From the NCBI GenBank assembly GCA_021295785.1, contig JAGWBR010000014.1, positions 1 through 41,788 on the forward strand: a stretch of 41,788 nt of DNA, read 5' to 3'. Positions within the stretch are counted from its first letter, which is position 1, and each line of letters begins with the position of its first letter. A model generated the notes under the pieces. That model searched no databases. It was not told the origin of the DNA and was given only the letters and a program-made list of their open reading frames with translations. The stretch comes from Gemmatimonadota bacterium (GTDB lineage: Bacteria; Gemmatimonadota; Gemmatimonadetes; Palauibacterales; Palauibacteraceae). Below are positions 17,180-26,557 of the stretch, piece by piece. The position numbers were made by a program, and so were the translations under genes.

Positions 17180-17632
17180 TCAACGGTCTATCAACAGAGT
17201 GACCGGGCCGTCGTTGCGGAGCTTCACGGTCATCATGGCCCCGAAACGTCCCACTTCCACATGGCCCCCCTCCCGGCAGGTGTCCACGAAACGGTGGTAA
17301 AGTGCGCTGGCCCGCCCGGGCGGTGCAGCACCCTGGAATGACGGCCGGCGCCCCCGGCTGCAGTCTCCGTAGAGCGTGAACTGAGAAACCAACAGTAACG
17401 AACCGCCGGCGGCCCGGGTCGAGACGTTCATTCTACCCTCGTCGTCGGGAAACACGCGCAGCCCCCACAGGCGATCGGCCATCCAGGCCAGCTGCTCGTC
17501 GCCGTCGCCCGGGGCGAACGCCGCCAACACCAGCAGCCCCCTGCCGATGCTCCCCAGCGTGACCGGGTCGCCGGTCGCGGAGTCATTCTCGGTAACACTG
17601 GCTTCGGTCACACGCTGCACGACAACTCTCAG
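17180..17632 (-). CDS. dtd: D-aminoacyl-tRNA deacylase, probable CTG start
   Basis: DTD hydrolyses D-amino acids (and Gly mischarged on tRNA-Ala) from tRNAs. Family motifs are present: RVVVQRVTEASV at the N-terminus, LVSQFTLYGDCSRGRRPSF containing the SQFTL active-site motif, and the C-terminal GAMMTVKLRNDGPVT, the NxGP-like motif in variant form. Family members start with Met exactly where this gene has CTG at 17632, and that CTG is preceded by GGAG with eight-base spacing. This gives 150 residues, the normal size. GTG at 17620 would remove the first strand, and an open frame up to 17749 adds about 39 unconserved residues. It is first in the minus-strand run and divergent from the protease gene. 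Confidence 0.92.
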   Translation of the reverse strand: MRVVVQRVTEASVTENDSATGDPVTLGSIGRGLLVLAAFAPGDGDEQLAWMADRLWGLRVFPDDEGRMNVSTRAAGGSLLLVSQFTLYGDCSRGRRPSFQGAAPPGRASALYHRFVDTCREGGHVEVGRFGAMMTVKLRNDGPVTLLIDR

Positions 17633-17761
17633 TTGATCTGCTCCGCTGTTCGCCCTGGTTGGCCCTGGTCGGTTGCTCCGCCGAACTGGCGGGGGCAACT
17701 TGCAGGAGAATGTTCCGCGCGGCAAAGACCGCCCTTGATACCCGTGCATAAAGGGATTGTG

Positions 17762-19654
17762 ATGGCTCGATCGATATCCGTGGCGCTGGTCGTGGTGGCG
17801 GCCGGGGCTTGCGATGATCTCTCGCCCAAACCATACGACACCATTGCCGAGCTCGCCCTCTCACCGTCCGACACGACGATTTTCGTGGACGAGGCGCTGA
17901 GCCTGCAGTTGACGGCCGCCGCCGAAGACGGAAGTCCGCTGCCCGGACCGGCGCCCTGGGCGACGCACTGGGCTGTGGACGGCACCCTCAAGGGCGAAGA
18001 CCTGTTCGGTACGGAAACCGTCTCCATTACCGACGCGGGGGTCGTGACCTCCTCCCGGTCCGGCGTGATTGCAGAGGTGTTTGCCCGAAGCGCTGGCCGC
18101 AACGCGAGCACGAAACTTCGCTTCAACGCCCGTGAGGTGCGGCTTCGGACCGAGGCGGTGGTCGGGACCCAGGCCGCCAACAACGCCGACGGATCCACTC
18201 CTCTTGTGTCGGGGCGCGATGCCCTGCTCAGGGTGTACCCCGCGGGAGACATCATAAGCTTCTACAAGCCCGAGGTAACGGTTACCGTCTACCAGGACGG
18301 CAGCCCCGTGATTACGGCGCAGCCGGTCCGCGACGGCGAGGAACTTCTGGACGACGTCGACCAGAGCTCGTTCGATCTGTCGTTCAACGTGCTGGTTCCC
18401 GCGCAGTACGTGCGGCCGGGCCTTGAGGTGGTGGTTGAGCTCGACCCCGGCAACGTGCCGCTTGTCGCGGGCAGCCAGCTCAGATTCCCCGAGCAGGGGC
18501 GACAGGCGATCGAGGTGATAGACGTTCCTCCGTTGCCGTTCACCATCGTTCCCGTCATCATTCCGGGGATCGACTCGGCTGGTATCCTCAGTTGGGCGTC
18601 GCGCGCACCTGTCGAGCCCAACCTGCTTCACATTACACGCCATGCGCTGCCGGTCGGTGAGTGGGACATTCAGGTGCGGGAGTCGGTCACCACCAACGAA
18701 GATCTGACCACCGACGCGGGATGGCGCCAGCTTCTCAATTCCATAACGCTGCTCATGCGGGAAGAGGCACCGGCTCCGGGCCGCACGCGCTATTACTACG
18801 GAGCGTTCTTTCCCCCGCCGGGAGCGATTGCCAGCGGCCAGGCCTGGCGGGGCGGCGGTTACCTGTACAGGGCCGGGATCGGCGTGACCCGTGACGCCAC
18901 GGTGGGGCACGAACTGGGGCACAACCTCTCGCTGCCGCACGCGCCTTGCGGTAACCCCGCCGGTGTCGACCAGAATTATCCCTACCAGGGGGCAAGCATC
19001 GGAGTCTGGGGCCTGGACCAGGGATCGGGCTCTTCGCCGGGCACGCTCAAGTCGCCCGACACCTACGTAGACCTCATGTCCTACTGCGGCCCCGAGTGGA
19101 TCAGCGACTACAACTTCGAGAAGGCGCTTCGGTACCGGCTGTCGTCCGAGGGTCCCGCGAGTGCTCAGGACGCTGCGCGAGCCGGAGCTCAGGACGGTTC
19201 CGTGATCCGGCAGCCCGGGCTGCTGGTGTGGGGAACGATCAAGGATGACGGGGTCGAACTCAATCCCGCCTTTCTGCTCAAGACCGCGATTTCTGAGCCG
19301 ACCGGGGCGGGGAGCTACTCCCTGGAAGGGTTTGACGGGTCGGGGGCTCCGATGTTCTCCTACCAGTTCACGCCGCAGGAAATCAGTAACGGCGACCGGA
19401 GTTTCGTGTTCACCATTCCGGCCGGAGCCGACTGGGAAGAAGCGCTCGGGCGAATCGTGGTGTCGGGGCCGGAGGGCGAGGCTGTCCTGGACGAAGGAAC
19501 CGACCTCCGCTGGGCCATCATGCGCGACCCGGCCACGGGTTTGATCCGCGGGTTCTTCCGAGATTGGGACCCCCGCGCCCATGCTGACGAGGGGATGCAG
19601 TTCATCTACAGCCGTGGCCTGCCGGGCCGCCGAGATCCCGGAGGTGTTCGGTGA
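17762..19654 (+). CDS. metzincin-type zinc metalloprotease lipoprotein
   Basis: The 630-residue exported protein begins with a lipoprotein signal (MARSISVALVVVAAGAC, lipid-anchored Cys17). A Big-2-like immunoglobulin fold follows at about residues 30-125 (LALSPSDTTIFVDEALSLQL). The catalytic part carries HELGHNLSLPH with zinc ligands H383, H387 and H393 and catalytic E384. The downstream DLMSY contains the Met-turn residue M439. This combination defines metzincins, and the M66 family is a reasonable guess. The usual glycine of HExxHxxG is serine here. ATG at 17762 follows an AGGGA site. The upstream open frame to 17633 overlaps the dtd gene region and is not needed. It overlaps the next gene as GTGA. 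Confidence 0.85.
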   Translation: MARSISVALVVVAAGACDDLSPKPYDTIAELALSPSDTTIFVDEALSLQLTAAAEDGSPLPGPAPWATHWAVDGTLKGEDLFGTETVSITDAGVVTSSRSGVIAEVFARSAGRNASTKLRFNAREVRLRTEAVVGTQAANNADGSTPLVSGRDALLRVYPAGDIISFYKPEVTVTVYQDGSPVITAQPVRDGEELLDDVDQSSFDLSFNVLVPAQYVRPGLEVVVELDPGNVPLVAGSQLRFPEQGRQAIEVIDVPPLPFTIVPVIIPGIDSAGILSWASRAPVEPNLLHITRHALPVGEWDIQVRESVTTNEDLTTDAGWRQLLNSITLLMREEAPAPGRTRYYYGAFFPPPGAIASGQAWRGGGYLYRAGIGVTRDATVGHELGHNLSLPHAPCGNPAGVDQNYPYQGASIGVWGLDQGSGSSPGTLKSPDTYVDLMSYCGPEWISDYNFEKALRYRLSSEGPASAQDAARAGAQDGSVIRQPGLLVWGTIKDDGVELNPAFLLKTAISEPTGAGSYSLEGFDGSGAPMFSYQFTPQEISNGDRSFVFTIPAGADWEEALGRIVVSGPEGEAVLDEGTDLRWAIMRDPATGLIRGFFRDWDPRAHADEGMQFIYSRGLPGRRDPGGVR

Positions 19655-20217
19655 ATCTGATCAGAACGAAGTGGAGCCTTGCCTCGCTGGCGTTGCTGGC
19701 GGGCGAGGCCATGCCCGGCGGCGCCCTGGCCCAGTCAATTGAACTGGAGGCCCGGGTCGGACTTGGCGTTGGGAGCGAGTCGTCCACCCTGGCCGGGCTC
19801 GAGATGTCACCGGCTTCGAATTACGGTGCCATGGTTCTGGTCGGGGCCGCGCCGTCGATCCACGTGTTCGCCGGCGTCATGCGGATTCAGTTCGGGTGCG
19901 GCAGCGGATACTGCGACGGAATCGACCCCGTGATCGGAGGGAGTTACTACTCCGGCGGCTTCGAATACCGACTGGGCCCCTGGTGGGCTAGAGGCGGGCT
20001 GACCTACGGCACCACCGAGATCGGCGACGACGACGAATGGGCCGAGCCGGGCATGGGAGTGATGGCGGGTTTCGGCAGGACCCTTGGTTCCGGCACCTTC
20101 AGGATCACGCCCGGCATCGTCCTTTCCCGGATGAATTCGCCTCAGACCTCCGGCGATCACCGATCGGCGTTCGCGATCTCCGTCGGTGCGGGCGTTTCAA
20201 TGGGGTTCGGTTTCTAA
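19651..20217 (+). CDS. outer-membrane beta-barrel protein
   Basis: This 188-residue exported protein has a signal peptide ending near GGALAQS (residues about 23-29). Alternating hydrophobic strands separated by glycine-rich turns follow, and the C-terminus ends in phenylalanine (SMGFGF), the usual barrel-assembly signal. It probably folds as a small eight-stranded barrel of the OmpA/opacity type. GTG at 19651 overlaps the protease stop as GTGA, so the two are probably co-translated and may act together at the cell surface. The specific function is unknown. Confidence 0.75.
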   Translation: MNLIRTKWSLASLALLAGEAMPGGALAQSIELEARVGLGVGSESSTLAGLEMSPASNYGAMVLVGAAPSIHVFAGVMRIQFGCGSGYCDGIDPVIGGSYYSGGFEYRLGPWWARGGLTYGTTEIGDDDEWAEPGMGVMAGFGRTLGSGTFRITPGIVLSRMNSPQTSGDHRSAFAISVGAGVSMGFGF

Positions 20218-20236
20218 CAAACCGCACGGTGTACCG

Positions 20237-22105
20237 TCACCCCTGAAACAGGTCGGGGATGACGGACCGGCCTGGCGTGGACGGCTCCGGCGGCAGTTGC
20301 GCCAGCAGGCGGTTCATCAGGCCGGCTTCCGGCAAGGCGCGCGAGAACCACCGAGCGTTGGCGATCACGATCAGCTTGCTCCGCGCTCTGGACAGGGCAA
20401 CGTTCAGAAGTCGCGGGAATTCGGCGTTGCGCCTCTCGTCCAGGAACCAGGGCCTCGTCGGGGGCGCGTCCACCGTGTCGATGATCACGGTTCCCTTTTC
20501 CCGGCCCTGAAACCGGTGGATCGTGGCTATTTCCAGGTTCGCCGGCGCCGCCCGCCCCAGTGCCCGCCGGATTTGCTCGCGGAGGAGTTTGACCTGGGCG
20601 CGGTACGGCGCCAACACGGCGATCTCCTCATCGTCTGCCAGCAAGGTCCGGCCCAGCAGCAGCTCCAGAACCACCTCCGCGTGGCGGCGGTTCTGGCGGG
20701 ACCCCCCGCTACGCTCCACCCGTCCCCCGAGCGTTGAGGTGTCGACCAACAACGCAGCGCCCGGGCCGTCCGCCGACCCGCCGACCACACCGTCCCTGAG
20801 CCTCCCGCCGTAGAACAGCTCGCTGACCAGCCGGCGGATGCCGGGTGCCATCCGGTACTGCTTGTCCAGAAGGGCGCAGAGGTCGTCGTTTTCCGACGGC
20901 AGGCTCACCTCGCCGCGCCCCCGGTCTTCCACCAGGCCGTTCTCGCGGAACAGGTCGGTTCGCAGCCACCTGCGTGCCTCGGGCCCGTCGCTCAGCACCA
21001 CCGGCGCCAGCTGCTGAAAATCGCCCACTGCCACCGTTCGGTGCCGGGCTCGAGACGCCGCCAACGCCACGTAGGGCAGGAGTGCCATGCTGGCCTCGTC
21101 AATGATCAGGGTCTGGAACTGCTGGTCGCGCAGTTCGTCTCCAATCGACACCCTGGCGAACGTGGCAAGCACGATATCGGCCCCGGCCACGAGTTTCCTC
21201 GACAGGCGGACGGCCCGGCGGCGGTACTCGTCGCTGCTCATCCGCCGGCCGCTGAGGCGCTTCTCCACGATGCCCCGCAGGTCAACCCGGGAGTCCAGAC
21301 CGCGGGTGCGGCGGGCACCTGTCCGCAGGATCAGGCCCTTTTCCAGCTGGGGGTCTGGCGCCACCGCGACAACGCGGTCGGCCAGTTCGTCGAGCGCCCC
21401 GTTGGTGGTGGCCACCAGGAGCGCGGGACCTTCCTTCGCGCACGCCAGGGCCAAACGCGCCGCCACGTGCGATTTTCCGGTGCCCGGCGGCCCCCAGATC
21501 AGCAGGAAATCACTGCCCAGTGCACGTTCCAGGGCTGCCCGCTGGGGCTCGTTGAGTTGTTGGCTGAGATCGGACGGCGTGTGGGCCCTGCCCACGGAGG
21601 GGGGAAGGCGGCCCAGCACCCGCAGCGCCGACTCGGGGAAGTATCGGTCGGGCTCGTCGGCCAGTTCCATCAGACGCTCGCCCAGTTCGCGGAGCAACCA
21701 GGTTGGGTCAAATTCGAGAGTCGACGGTCCAAGTCGGGGTCCCGCATGATCCGCCACCTGCACCCGGAGCAGGCCCTCGCGCCTGACAAAGCTCGCAACC
21801 CGGCCGGAGATCTCCAGCACGGCTCCGCTGCCGTCAGATTCCGCGGCGGCCCGGATGCGAACATAGTCGTCGGGCCGGATGTCGTACGGACCGCCCGGCA
21901 ACACAAAACCGTACACTGGCGCAGTGCTGGCCGGCCCCGAACGCGTTTCCCCGGAGGGTGCCTGTAGAGGCCGGTCGATACGCCGGCGGGCCAGCTCGGC
22001 CTGCACCGCGTCAATTTCCTCGCCCAGGGCACCGGACATGTCGAAGACCAACCGATTGATCATCTCGGCAGTCTCTGTCCGGGGCGGGCGTCCGTTAGAG
22101 TTCAT
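20237..22105 (-). CDS. superfamily 1 (Upf1/DNA2-like) helicase
   Basis: This 622-residue ATP-dependent nucleic-acid helicase of the SF1B Upf1/IGHMBP2 type shows LNEPQRAAL (Q motif, about 184-192), Walker A GPPGTGKS at about 205-212, DEAS at 336-339 (motif II), GDFQQLAP (motif III), a QYRM box, IHRFQGREKGTVIIDTVD (motif V), and NVALSRAR (motif VI). Residues about 60-130 may form a small OB-like or beta domain (VYGFVLPGGPYDIRPDD). No nuclease domain is attached. It is convergent with the barrel gene (19 bases between stops) and divergent from the decarboxylase. It could act in RNA or DNA metabolism; no partner gene is nearby. Confidence 0.88.
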   Translation of the reverse strand: MNSNGRPPRTETAEMINRLVFDMSGALGEEIDAVQAELARRRIDRPLQAPSGETRSGPASTAPVYGFVLPGGPYDIRPDDYVRIRAAAESDGSGAVLEISGRVASFVRREGLLRVQVADHAGPRLGPSTLEFDPTWLLRELGERLMELADEPDRYFPESALRVLGRLPPSVGRAHTPSDLSQQLNEPQRAALERALGSDFLLIWGPPGTGKSHVAARLALACAKEGPALLVATTNGALDELADRVVAVAPDPQLEKGLILRTGARRTRGLDSRVDLRGIVEKRLSGRRMSSDEYRRRAVRLSRKLVAGADIVLATFARVSIGDELRDQQFQTLIIDEASMALLPYVALAASRARHRTVAVGDFQQLAPVVLSDGPEARRWLRTDLFRENGLVEDRGRGEVSLPSENDDLCALLDKQYRMAPGIRRLVSELFYGGRLRDGVVGGSADGPGAALLVDTSTLGGRVERSGGSRQNRRHAEVVLELLLGRTLLADDEEIAVLAPYRAQVKLLREQIRRALGRAAPANLEIATIHRFQGREKGTVIIDTVDAPPTRPWFLDERRNAEFPRLLNVALSRARSKLIVIANARWFSRALPEAGLMNRLLAQLPPEPSTPGRSVIPDLFQG

Positions 22106-22150
22106 TGCGTGCGACTTTGAGGCGCTCGTTCACACTGGAAAGGTAAACCG

Positions 22151-23578
22151 ATGACCAACCCCTCAACCCCGCCGCTCGACCAGACAGGCGAGTGGACGCC
22201 CGAACAGCTGCGCGAGGCCCTCGTCCTCGCGTCGGACTGGGCCGCGGAGTACCGGGCCGGGGTTCGCGAGCGCCCGATCGTTCCGGGCGTCCAACCCGGC
22301 GACATCGCGGCCCGGCTGGGCGACCATGCGCCGGATCGGCCAGCACCGTTTGCCGATGTGCTGCGCGAGTTCAAGAACACGATAGTGCCGGGGCTCACGC
22401 ACTGGAACCACCCGGGCTTCATGGCTTACTTCTGCAGCTCTTCGCGCGGGGCCAGCGTGGCCGCCGAACTTCTCGTTGCCGCTGTCGGGGTAAACGCGAT
22501 GTTGTGGCGCACTTCGCCCGCGGCGACGGAGGTGGAAACCACCGCGGTCAAATGGCTTCGCGAGTGTCTGGGTCTGCCGGCTGCCTACGACGGACTGATT
22601 CTGGACACGGCTTCGACTTCCACGTTCACCGCGGTGCTCGCCGCCCGGGAGCGCGCCACTGCCCGACACGCCGGCGCGCCGTTGGCCGTGTATGCCTCCG
22701 AACAGGCCCACTCGTCGGTCGACAAATCGGTAATGGCCGCCGGTATTGGGCGGACCATGCTGCGCCATGTCGAGTGCGACCACCAGCTGAGCATGCGGCC
22801 CGCGGCGCTGCGCGAGGCCATGCGGCGGGACGCGGCAGCGGGAATCACGCCTGCCATGGTGGTCGGCACCATCGGCACCACATCAACCGCCGCCGTTGAC
22901 CCGATCGACGGCGTGGCCGACGTGGCGTCGGAGCACGGCGCCTGGTTGCACATCGACGCCGCCTACGCCGGGCCCGCGGCCATGCTTCCGGAACAACGCC
23001 ACCGGTTCACCGGGTGGCAGCGGGCCGACAGCATCGTCCTCAACCCGCACAAATGGCTGGCCACGTCGCTCGACTGCTCCGTCCTCTTGTACCGGGACGC
23101 CGAGGCCATGCGCGCCCCGCTTGCCCTGACGCCCGCCTACCTGGAAACGGGCACCGGGGCCGAGAACCTGATGGAAATCGGGCTGCCGCTGGGCAGGAGA
23201 TTTCGCGGCCTCAAACTCTGGGTGCTGTTCAAGTGCGTGGGAACGGAAAACATCAGAAACACGCTGCGGGGCCACATCGCCATGGCGGAGTCCGCGGCCC
23301 GGAAGTTGACCGATGGCGGATTGTTCGAGCTGGTCGTGCCTCCCTCTTTCGGCACGGTGTGTTTCCGGACCACCGGTGACGACCCGGTTGCCGAAGACCG
23401 CCGAAGCCGCGCTGTGATGGCCCAGGTGAACGCCACCGGCGGGACATACGTGTCTCATACCGTGCTGGGTGAGCGTTATGTTATTCGGTTGTCCGTGGGG
23501 AGCGTGCATACAACTCCCCGCGACCTGGATGCCGCGGTTACCAGCCTGAGGGCGGCTGCTGCGGCCACTGCCGGTTGA
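22151..23578 (+). CDS. PLP-dependent group II amino-acid decarboxylase
   Basis: The 475-residue protein belongs to the aromatic-L-amino-acid/glutamate decarboxylase family. It shows THWNHPGFMAYF near the N-terminus, TSPAATEVETTAVKWL near residue 122, HIDAAYAG with the cofactor-nitrogen aspartate, and the PLP-binding lysine K301 in NPHKWLATSLDCS. Such enzymes decarboxylate aromatic amino acids such as Trp, Tyr, Phe or Dopa to amines; some relatives are aldehyde synthases. The HNP motif suits the aromatic branch, but the exact substrate cannot be deduced. The ATG at 22151 has a GGAAAGG site. Confidence 0.92.
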   Translation: MTNPSTPPLDQTGEWTPEQLREALVLASDWAAEYRAGVRERPIVPGVQPGDIAARLGDHAPDRPAPFADVLREFKNTIVPGLTHWNHPGFMAYFCSSSRGASVAAELLVAAVGVNAMLWRTSPAATEVETTAVKWLRECLGLPAAYDGLILDTASTSTFTAVLAARERATARHAGAPLAVYASEQAHSSVDKSVMAAGIGRTMLRHVECDHQLSMRPAALREAMRRDAAAGITPAMVVGTIGTTSTAAVDPIDGVADVASEHGAWLHIDAAYAGPAAMLPEQRHRFTGWQRADSIVLNPHKWLATSLDCSVLLYRDAEAMRAPLALTPAYLETGTGAENLMEIGLPLGRRFRGLKLWVLFKCVGTENIRNTLRGHIAMAESAARKLTDGGLFELVVPPSFGTVCFRTTGDDPVAEDRRSRAVMAQVNATGGTYVSHTVLGERYVIRLSVGSVHTTPRDLDAAVTSLRAAAAATAG

Positions 23579-23618
23579 ACCGGACCGCACCTGACCAGAC
23601 AGCGCCCCCGGAGGCTTC

Positions 23619-24332
23619 TTGAAAACCCTTTCTGCTTGCTTCGCGATCATCCTGGCCGTATTGGCAACGGCCTGCACCGCCCCGGGAGACGCGCAAGACA
23701 AATCCATATTGCCCACCAATGGCCAGGTGCTGCGCGGTGCAGCAGACGAGGCTCGCATCAAGGGCTCCCCGGACGCTCCGATCCGCGTGGTGGAGGTATC
23801 CGATTTCCAGTGTCCCTACTGTCGCCAGTTTCACTTTGAGACCTTGACCCAGATTGACAGCGCCTACATCGAGACAGGGAAGATCCGGTACATCTGGGTG
23901 TCATTCGTGAACCCGGGCCACGACCTGGCCTTCGCTTCGTCCGAGGCGGCTTTCTGCGCGGGTGCGGTCGGCAAGTTCTGGGCGATGCACGACATCCTGT
24001 TCGAGCGCCAGGCAGAGTGGTCTGCCCTGCCCGACGCCTACGGAGCTTTCGTCGAGTACGCCGGTGAAATCGGGATAGACGAAGAGTCCTTCGGCGGCTG
24101 TGTCCGCAACAGCCGGCTCGCGTCGCTGGTGATCAGTGACTTCAGCAACGTGACCCGGGCGGGCATCAACAGCACGCCCTACCTGATCATTGCCGACAGC
24201 CTGACCCTCCGCGGCGCTGCGGATTTTGCGACATTCGCGGGCGTGGTGGACGGCGTGTTGGATGGCACCACGCCCGACTCGGCCGCGGCCGCGCCTCCGG
24301 ATACCGCGAGCGCGGTGCCCGGCGTTTCCTAA
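23619..24332 (+). CDS. DsbA-family thioredoxin-fold lipoprotein
   Basis: The 237-residue periplasmic lipoprotein has the signal MKTLSACFAIILAVLATAC with Cys19 as lipid anchor. The thioredoxin-fold active site CPYC is at residues 65-68 (VSDFQCPYCRQF), and the cis-proline segment STPYLII is near residue 187. It probably catalyses disulfide formation or exchange in exported proteins, like DsbA/BdbD-type proteins. The C-terminal tail is Ala/Pro/Thr-rich and probably disordered. The start is TTG at 23619 behind a GGAGG site with normal spacing. Its stop overlaps that of the convergent CRTAC1 gene. Confidence 0.9.
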   Translation: MKTLSACFAIILAVLATACTAPGDAQDKSILPTNGQVLRGAADEARIKGSPDAPIRVVEVSDFQCPYCRQFHFETLTQIDSAYIETGKIRYIWVSFVNPGHDLAFASSEAAFCAGAVGKFWAMHDILFERQAEWSALPDAYGAFVEYAGEIGIDEESFGGCVRNSRLASLVISDFSNVTRAGINSTPYLIIADSLTLRGAADFATFAGVVDGVLDGTTPDSAAAAPPDTASAVPGVS

Positions 24333-26557
24333 CCGACAGGCCGGAGTTCCAACGGTTCGGCCTGGCCGGAGCCTTCGCGGATGAGGTACGCGCCACCGGG
24401 CTGAACTCCGGTCACCAGGTCTTCGGTGCCCGATCCGGGCCAGACCACCTTCACCTCGGTGACGGCCGCCGCATCCCCCAGACCGATTTCCTGGCGCAGC
24501 GGGTTGGACCCGAAACTGCCACCGGTGCTTGCTTGCCGGTGAAACGACCGCACGGACCCGTCGGCAGCCTGGACGGTAACCGTGATTCGGGCCCCGAGGC
24601 CCGACCGATTGGCGCGGTCCCCTTCCAGAACCAGGACTATCCGGCTGCCGCCCCCGCCCGGATTCTGGTAGAGGGCGTTTGGGGCCACATCGCCCTCATT
24701 GGCACCGCCCAGCACCATGTGCACGTCGGTGTCTCCGTCGTTGTCGTAATCCACGAAGCTGATCCCGTGCCCCTTGTCCAGTGACCCAAACCCGCCGGCC
24801 CCGGTTACTTCCACGAAACCCTCGCCGGTGTTGCGGAAGGCGCGGTTGGGCATGAGCTGCCGGAGGTCAGGGTCGCCGGTGCCCACGATCAGGTCGGGGA
24901 GTCCGTCGTTGTCCAGGTCTCCGAAATTCGACCCCATCGCGTACATGATGCGGTCCAGCCCTTGCTGCTCGGTCACGTCCTCGAAAGTCCCGTCGCCGAG
25001 ATTCCGGTACAGGCGCGGGAGCTCGGCCAGATGCGGTTCGCCGAGGAGTTCGCGGACCAGATCGCCGGTCTGCGCCGCGTAGCCCGCGGCGAACAGGTCC
25101 AGCCACCCGTCGTTGTCGAAGTCCCAGAACCAGGTTGGGAAGCTGGCCTCTGGCCAGGCCACGCCCGCTGCCCCGGTCACCTCCTCAAATGACCACCCGC
25201 CTTTTGCCGTCGGGCCCACGTTGCGGAACAGTCGGTTGGGCGCATGCAGAATCGACAGATAGAGGTCGGGTCGGCCGTCGTTGTCATAGTCGCCCCAGGT
25301 AACGCCCTTCACGTACTCCCGCACGCCCAGGCCGGCCTGTTCGGCGACTTCCGCGAAGGTCCCGTCGCCGTTGCTGCGGTACAGCTCGGATTGATGGGTT
25401 TCGCCGTCGGCGGATTCATTCCCGATGAAAAGGTCCAGCCACCCGTCTCCGTCGTAATCCGCCCACGCCCCAGTTTGAGTGGGGTGGAGCGAAAGAAGGC
25501 CGGCCTCCACCGTGACATCGGCGAAGACGCCCCCGTCGTTTCGGAGCAGAGAGTTGGGCCAGCCCGTGACCAGCCAGCCTCCGCGCAGCACGAACACATC
25601 CGCGTCTCCATCGTTGTCATAGTCGGCGTGGACCAGGTTCAGACCTCCGGTCAGGCCGTGAAGACCCGCGCCTGCGGTGCGTTCGGTGAAACGCCCCGTG
25701 GCGCTGCCCTCGAAATAGCGGATCTGGTCCAGCAGTCCGCGGGAGGAAGCGAGGATGTCGAAATAACCGTCGCCGTTGAAATCCTCCACCACCCCGCCTC
25801 CCGACAGCGATACGGCGTCAACGCCCGCGTCCGCTGCGATATCGCGGAACCGGGCCAGCTCGCCGTCGCCGCCCAGCCCCTCCATTGGCAGCCGGTGTTC
25901 CTCGGGGATTCCCGTCGGCCACCGGCCCAATCCGGCAGCGACCAGATTCAGCATCCAGCGAGCCCGCCGGTTGCCCGGGTTTTCGTCCAGCAGATTCGTC
26001 TGCCAGAGCGCCGCGCGGGTCAGGAGATCCCGGGCGGCGGACCCGATGGCGGCGGCGCCGGGTTCGGCGGGGATGTTGGGGAAACACGGATACAGGTTCA
26101 GCTCGCCCGCGGGAGGCTCAAGGCCGTCAGCGCCCCGGCAGGCCGCCGCGTAGGCCATTCGCAACATCGCCGTGCCGGTCATTTCGTCCAGGGAATTCGA
26201 AAAACCCGGCACCGGGTCCGCCTGGCCGGTCTCGGCCAGAAGTCCCTGCAAGATCATCATCTGATCCAGGGCTGGCGCGGTCAGCCCGGCATTCATCATC
26301 TCCCGCGTGACCAGACCCGCGTACAACATGGCGGCCTGCGGGTCGGGCGGGGGGCCGGTCTCGGTCAGGTCGCGCAGCCGCGCAAAATTCATCTGCTCGT
26401 CCAGCAGCGGATCGACGGTTTCCACCAGGTAAGCCAGTCGGTCAGCCATCTCGATGGTGGCCGGGGTGCGCGGGTCGCCGGGCTCCCCGCACGATGCCCA
26501 CGCAGCAGCGGAGACCGCCAGCACGACAGACCGCCTGGCACATTTCGTGTCGATCAC
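24329..26557 (-). CDS. CRTAC1-type FG-GAP repeat protein with ASPIC/UnbV domain
   Basis: The 742-residue exported protein begins with a signal peptide (ARRSVVLAVSAAAWASCG, possible lipid Cys). A helical, TPR-like region reaches to about residue 220. At least seven calcium-binding-type FG-GAP repeats follow (for example DFNGDGYFD, DYDNDGDAD, DYDGDGWLD, DFDNDGWLD, DLDNDGLPD). The C-terminal ASPIC/UnbV module reads ARITVTVQAADGS to TEVKVVWPGSG. The family is predicted to form surface beta-propellers; the ligand is unknown. GTG at 26557 overlaps the upstream gene's stop as GTGA and has an AAGGA site. The frame stays open upstream inside that gene but is not conserved there. Confidence 0.9.
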   Translation of the reverse strand: MIDTKCARRSVVLAVSAAAWASCGEPGDPRTPATIEMADRLAYLVETVDPLLDEQMNFARLRDLTETGPPPDPQAAMLYAGLVTREMMNAGLTAPALDQMMILQGLLAETGQADPVPGFSNSLDEMTGTAMLRMAYAAACRGADGLEPPAGELNLYPCFPNIPAEPGAAAIGSAARDLLTRAALWQTNLLDENPGNRRARWMLNLVAAGLGRWPTGIPEEHRLPMEGLGGDGELARFRDIAADAGVDAVSLSGGGVVEDFNGDGYFDILASSRGLLDQIRYFEGSATGRFTERTAGAGLHGLTGGLNLVHADYDNDGDADVFVLRGGWLVTGWPNSLLRNDGGVFADVTVEAGLLSLHPTQTGAWADYDGDGWLDLFIGNESADGETHQSELYRSNGDGTFAEVAEQAGLGVREYVKGVTWGDYDNDGRPDLYLSILHAPNRLFRNVGPTAKGGWSFEEVTGAAGVAWPEASFPTWFWDFDNDGWLDLFAAGYAAQTGDLVRELLGEPHLAELPRLYRNLGDGTFEDVTEQQGLDRIMYAMGSNFGDLDNDGLPDLIVGTGDPDLRQLMPNRAFRNTGEGFVEVTGAGGFGSLDKGHGISFVDYDNDGDTDVHMVLGGANEGDVAPNALYQNPGGGGSRIVLVLEGDRANRSGLGARITVTVQAADGSVRSFHRQASTGGSFGSNPLRQEIGLGDAAAVTEVKVVWPGSGTEDLVTGVQPGGAYLIREGSGQAEPLELRPVG

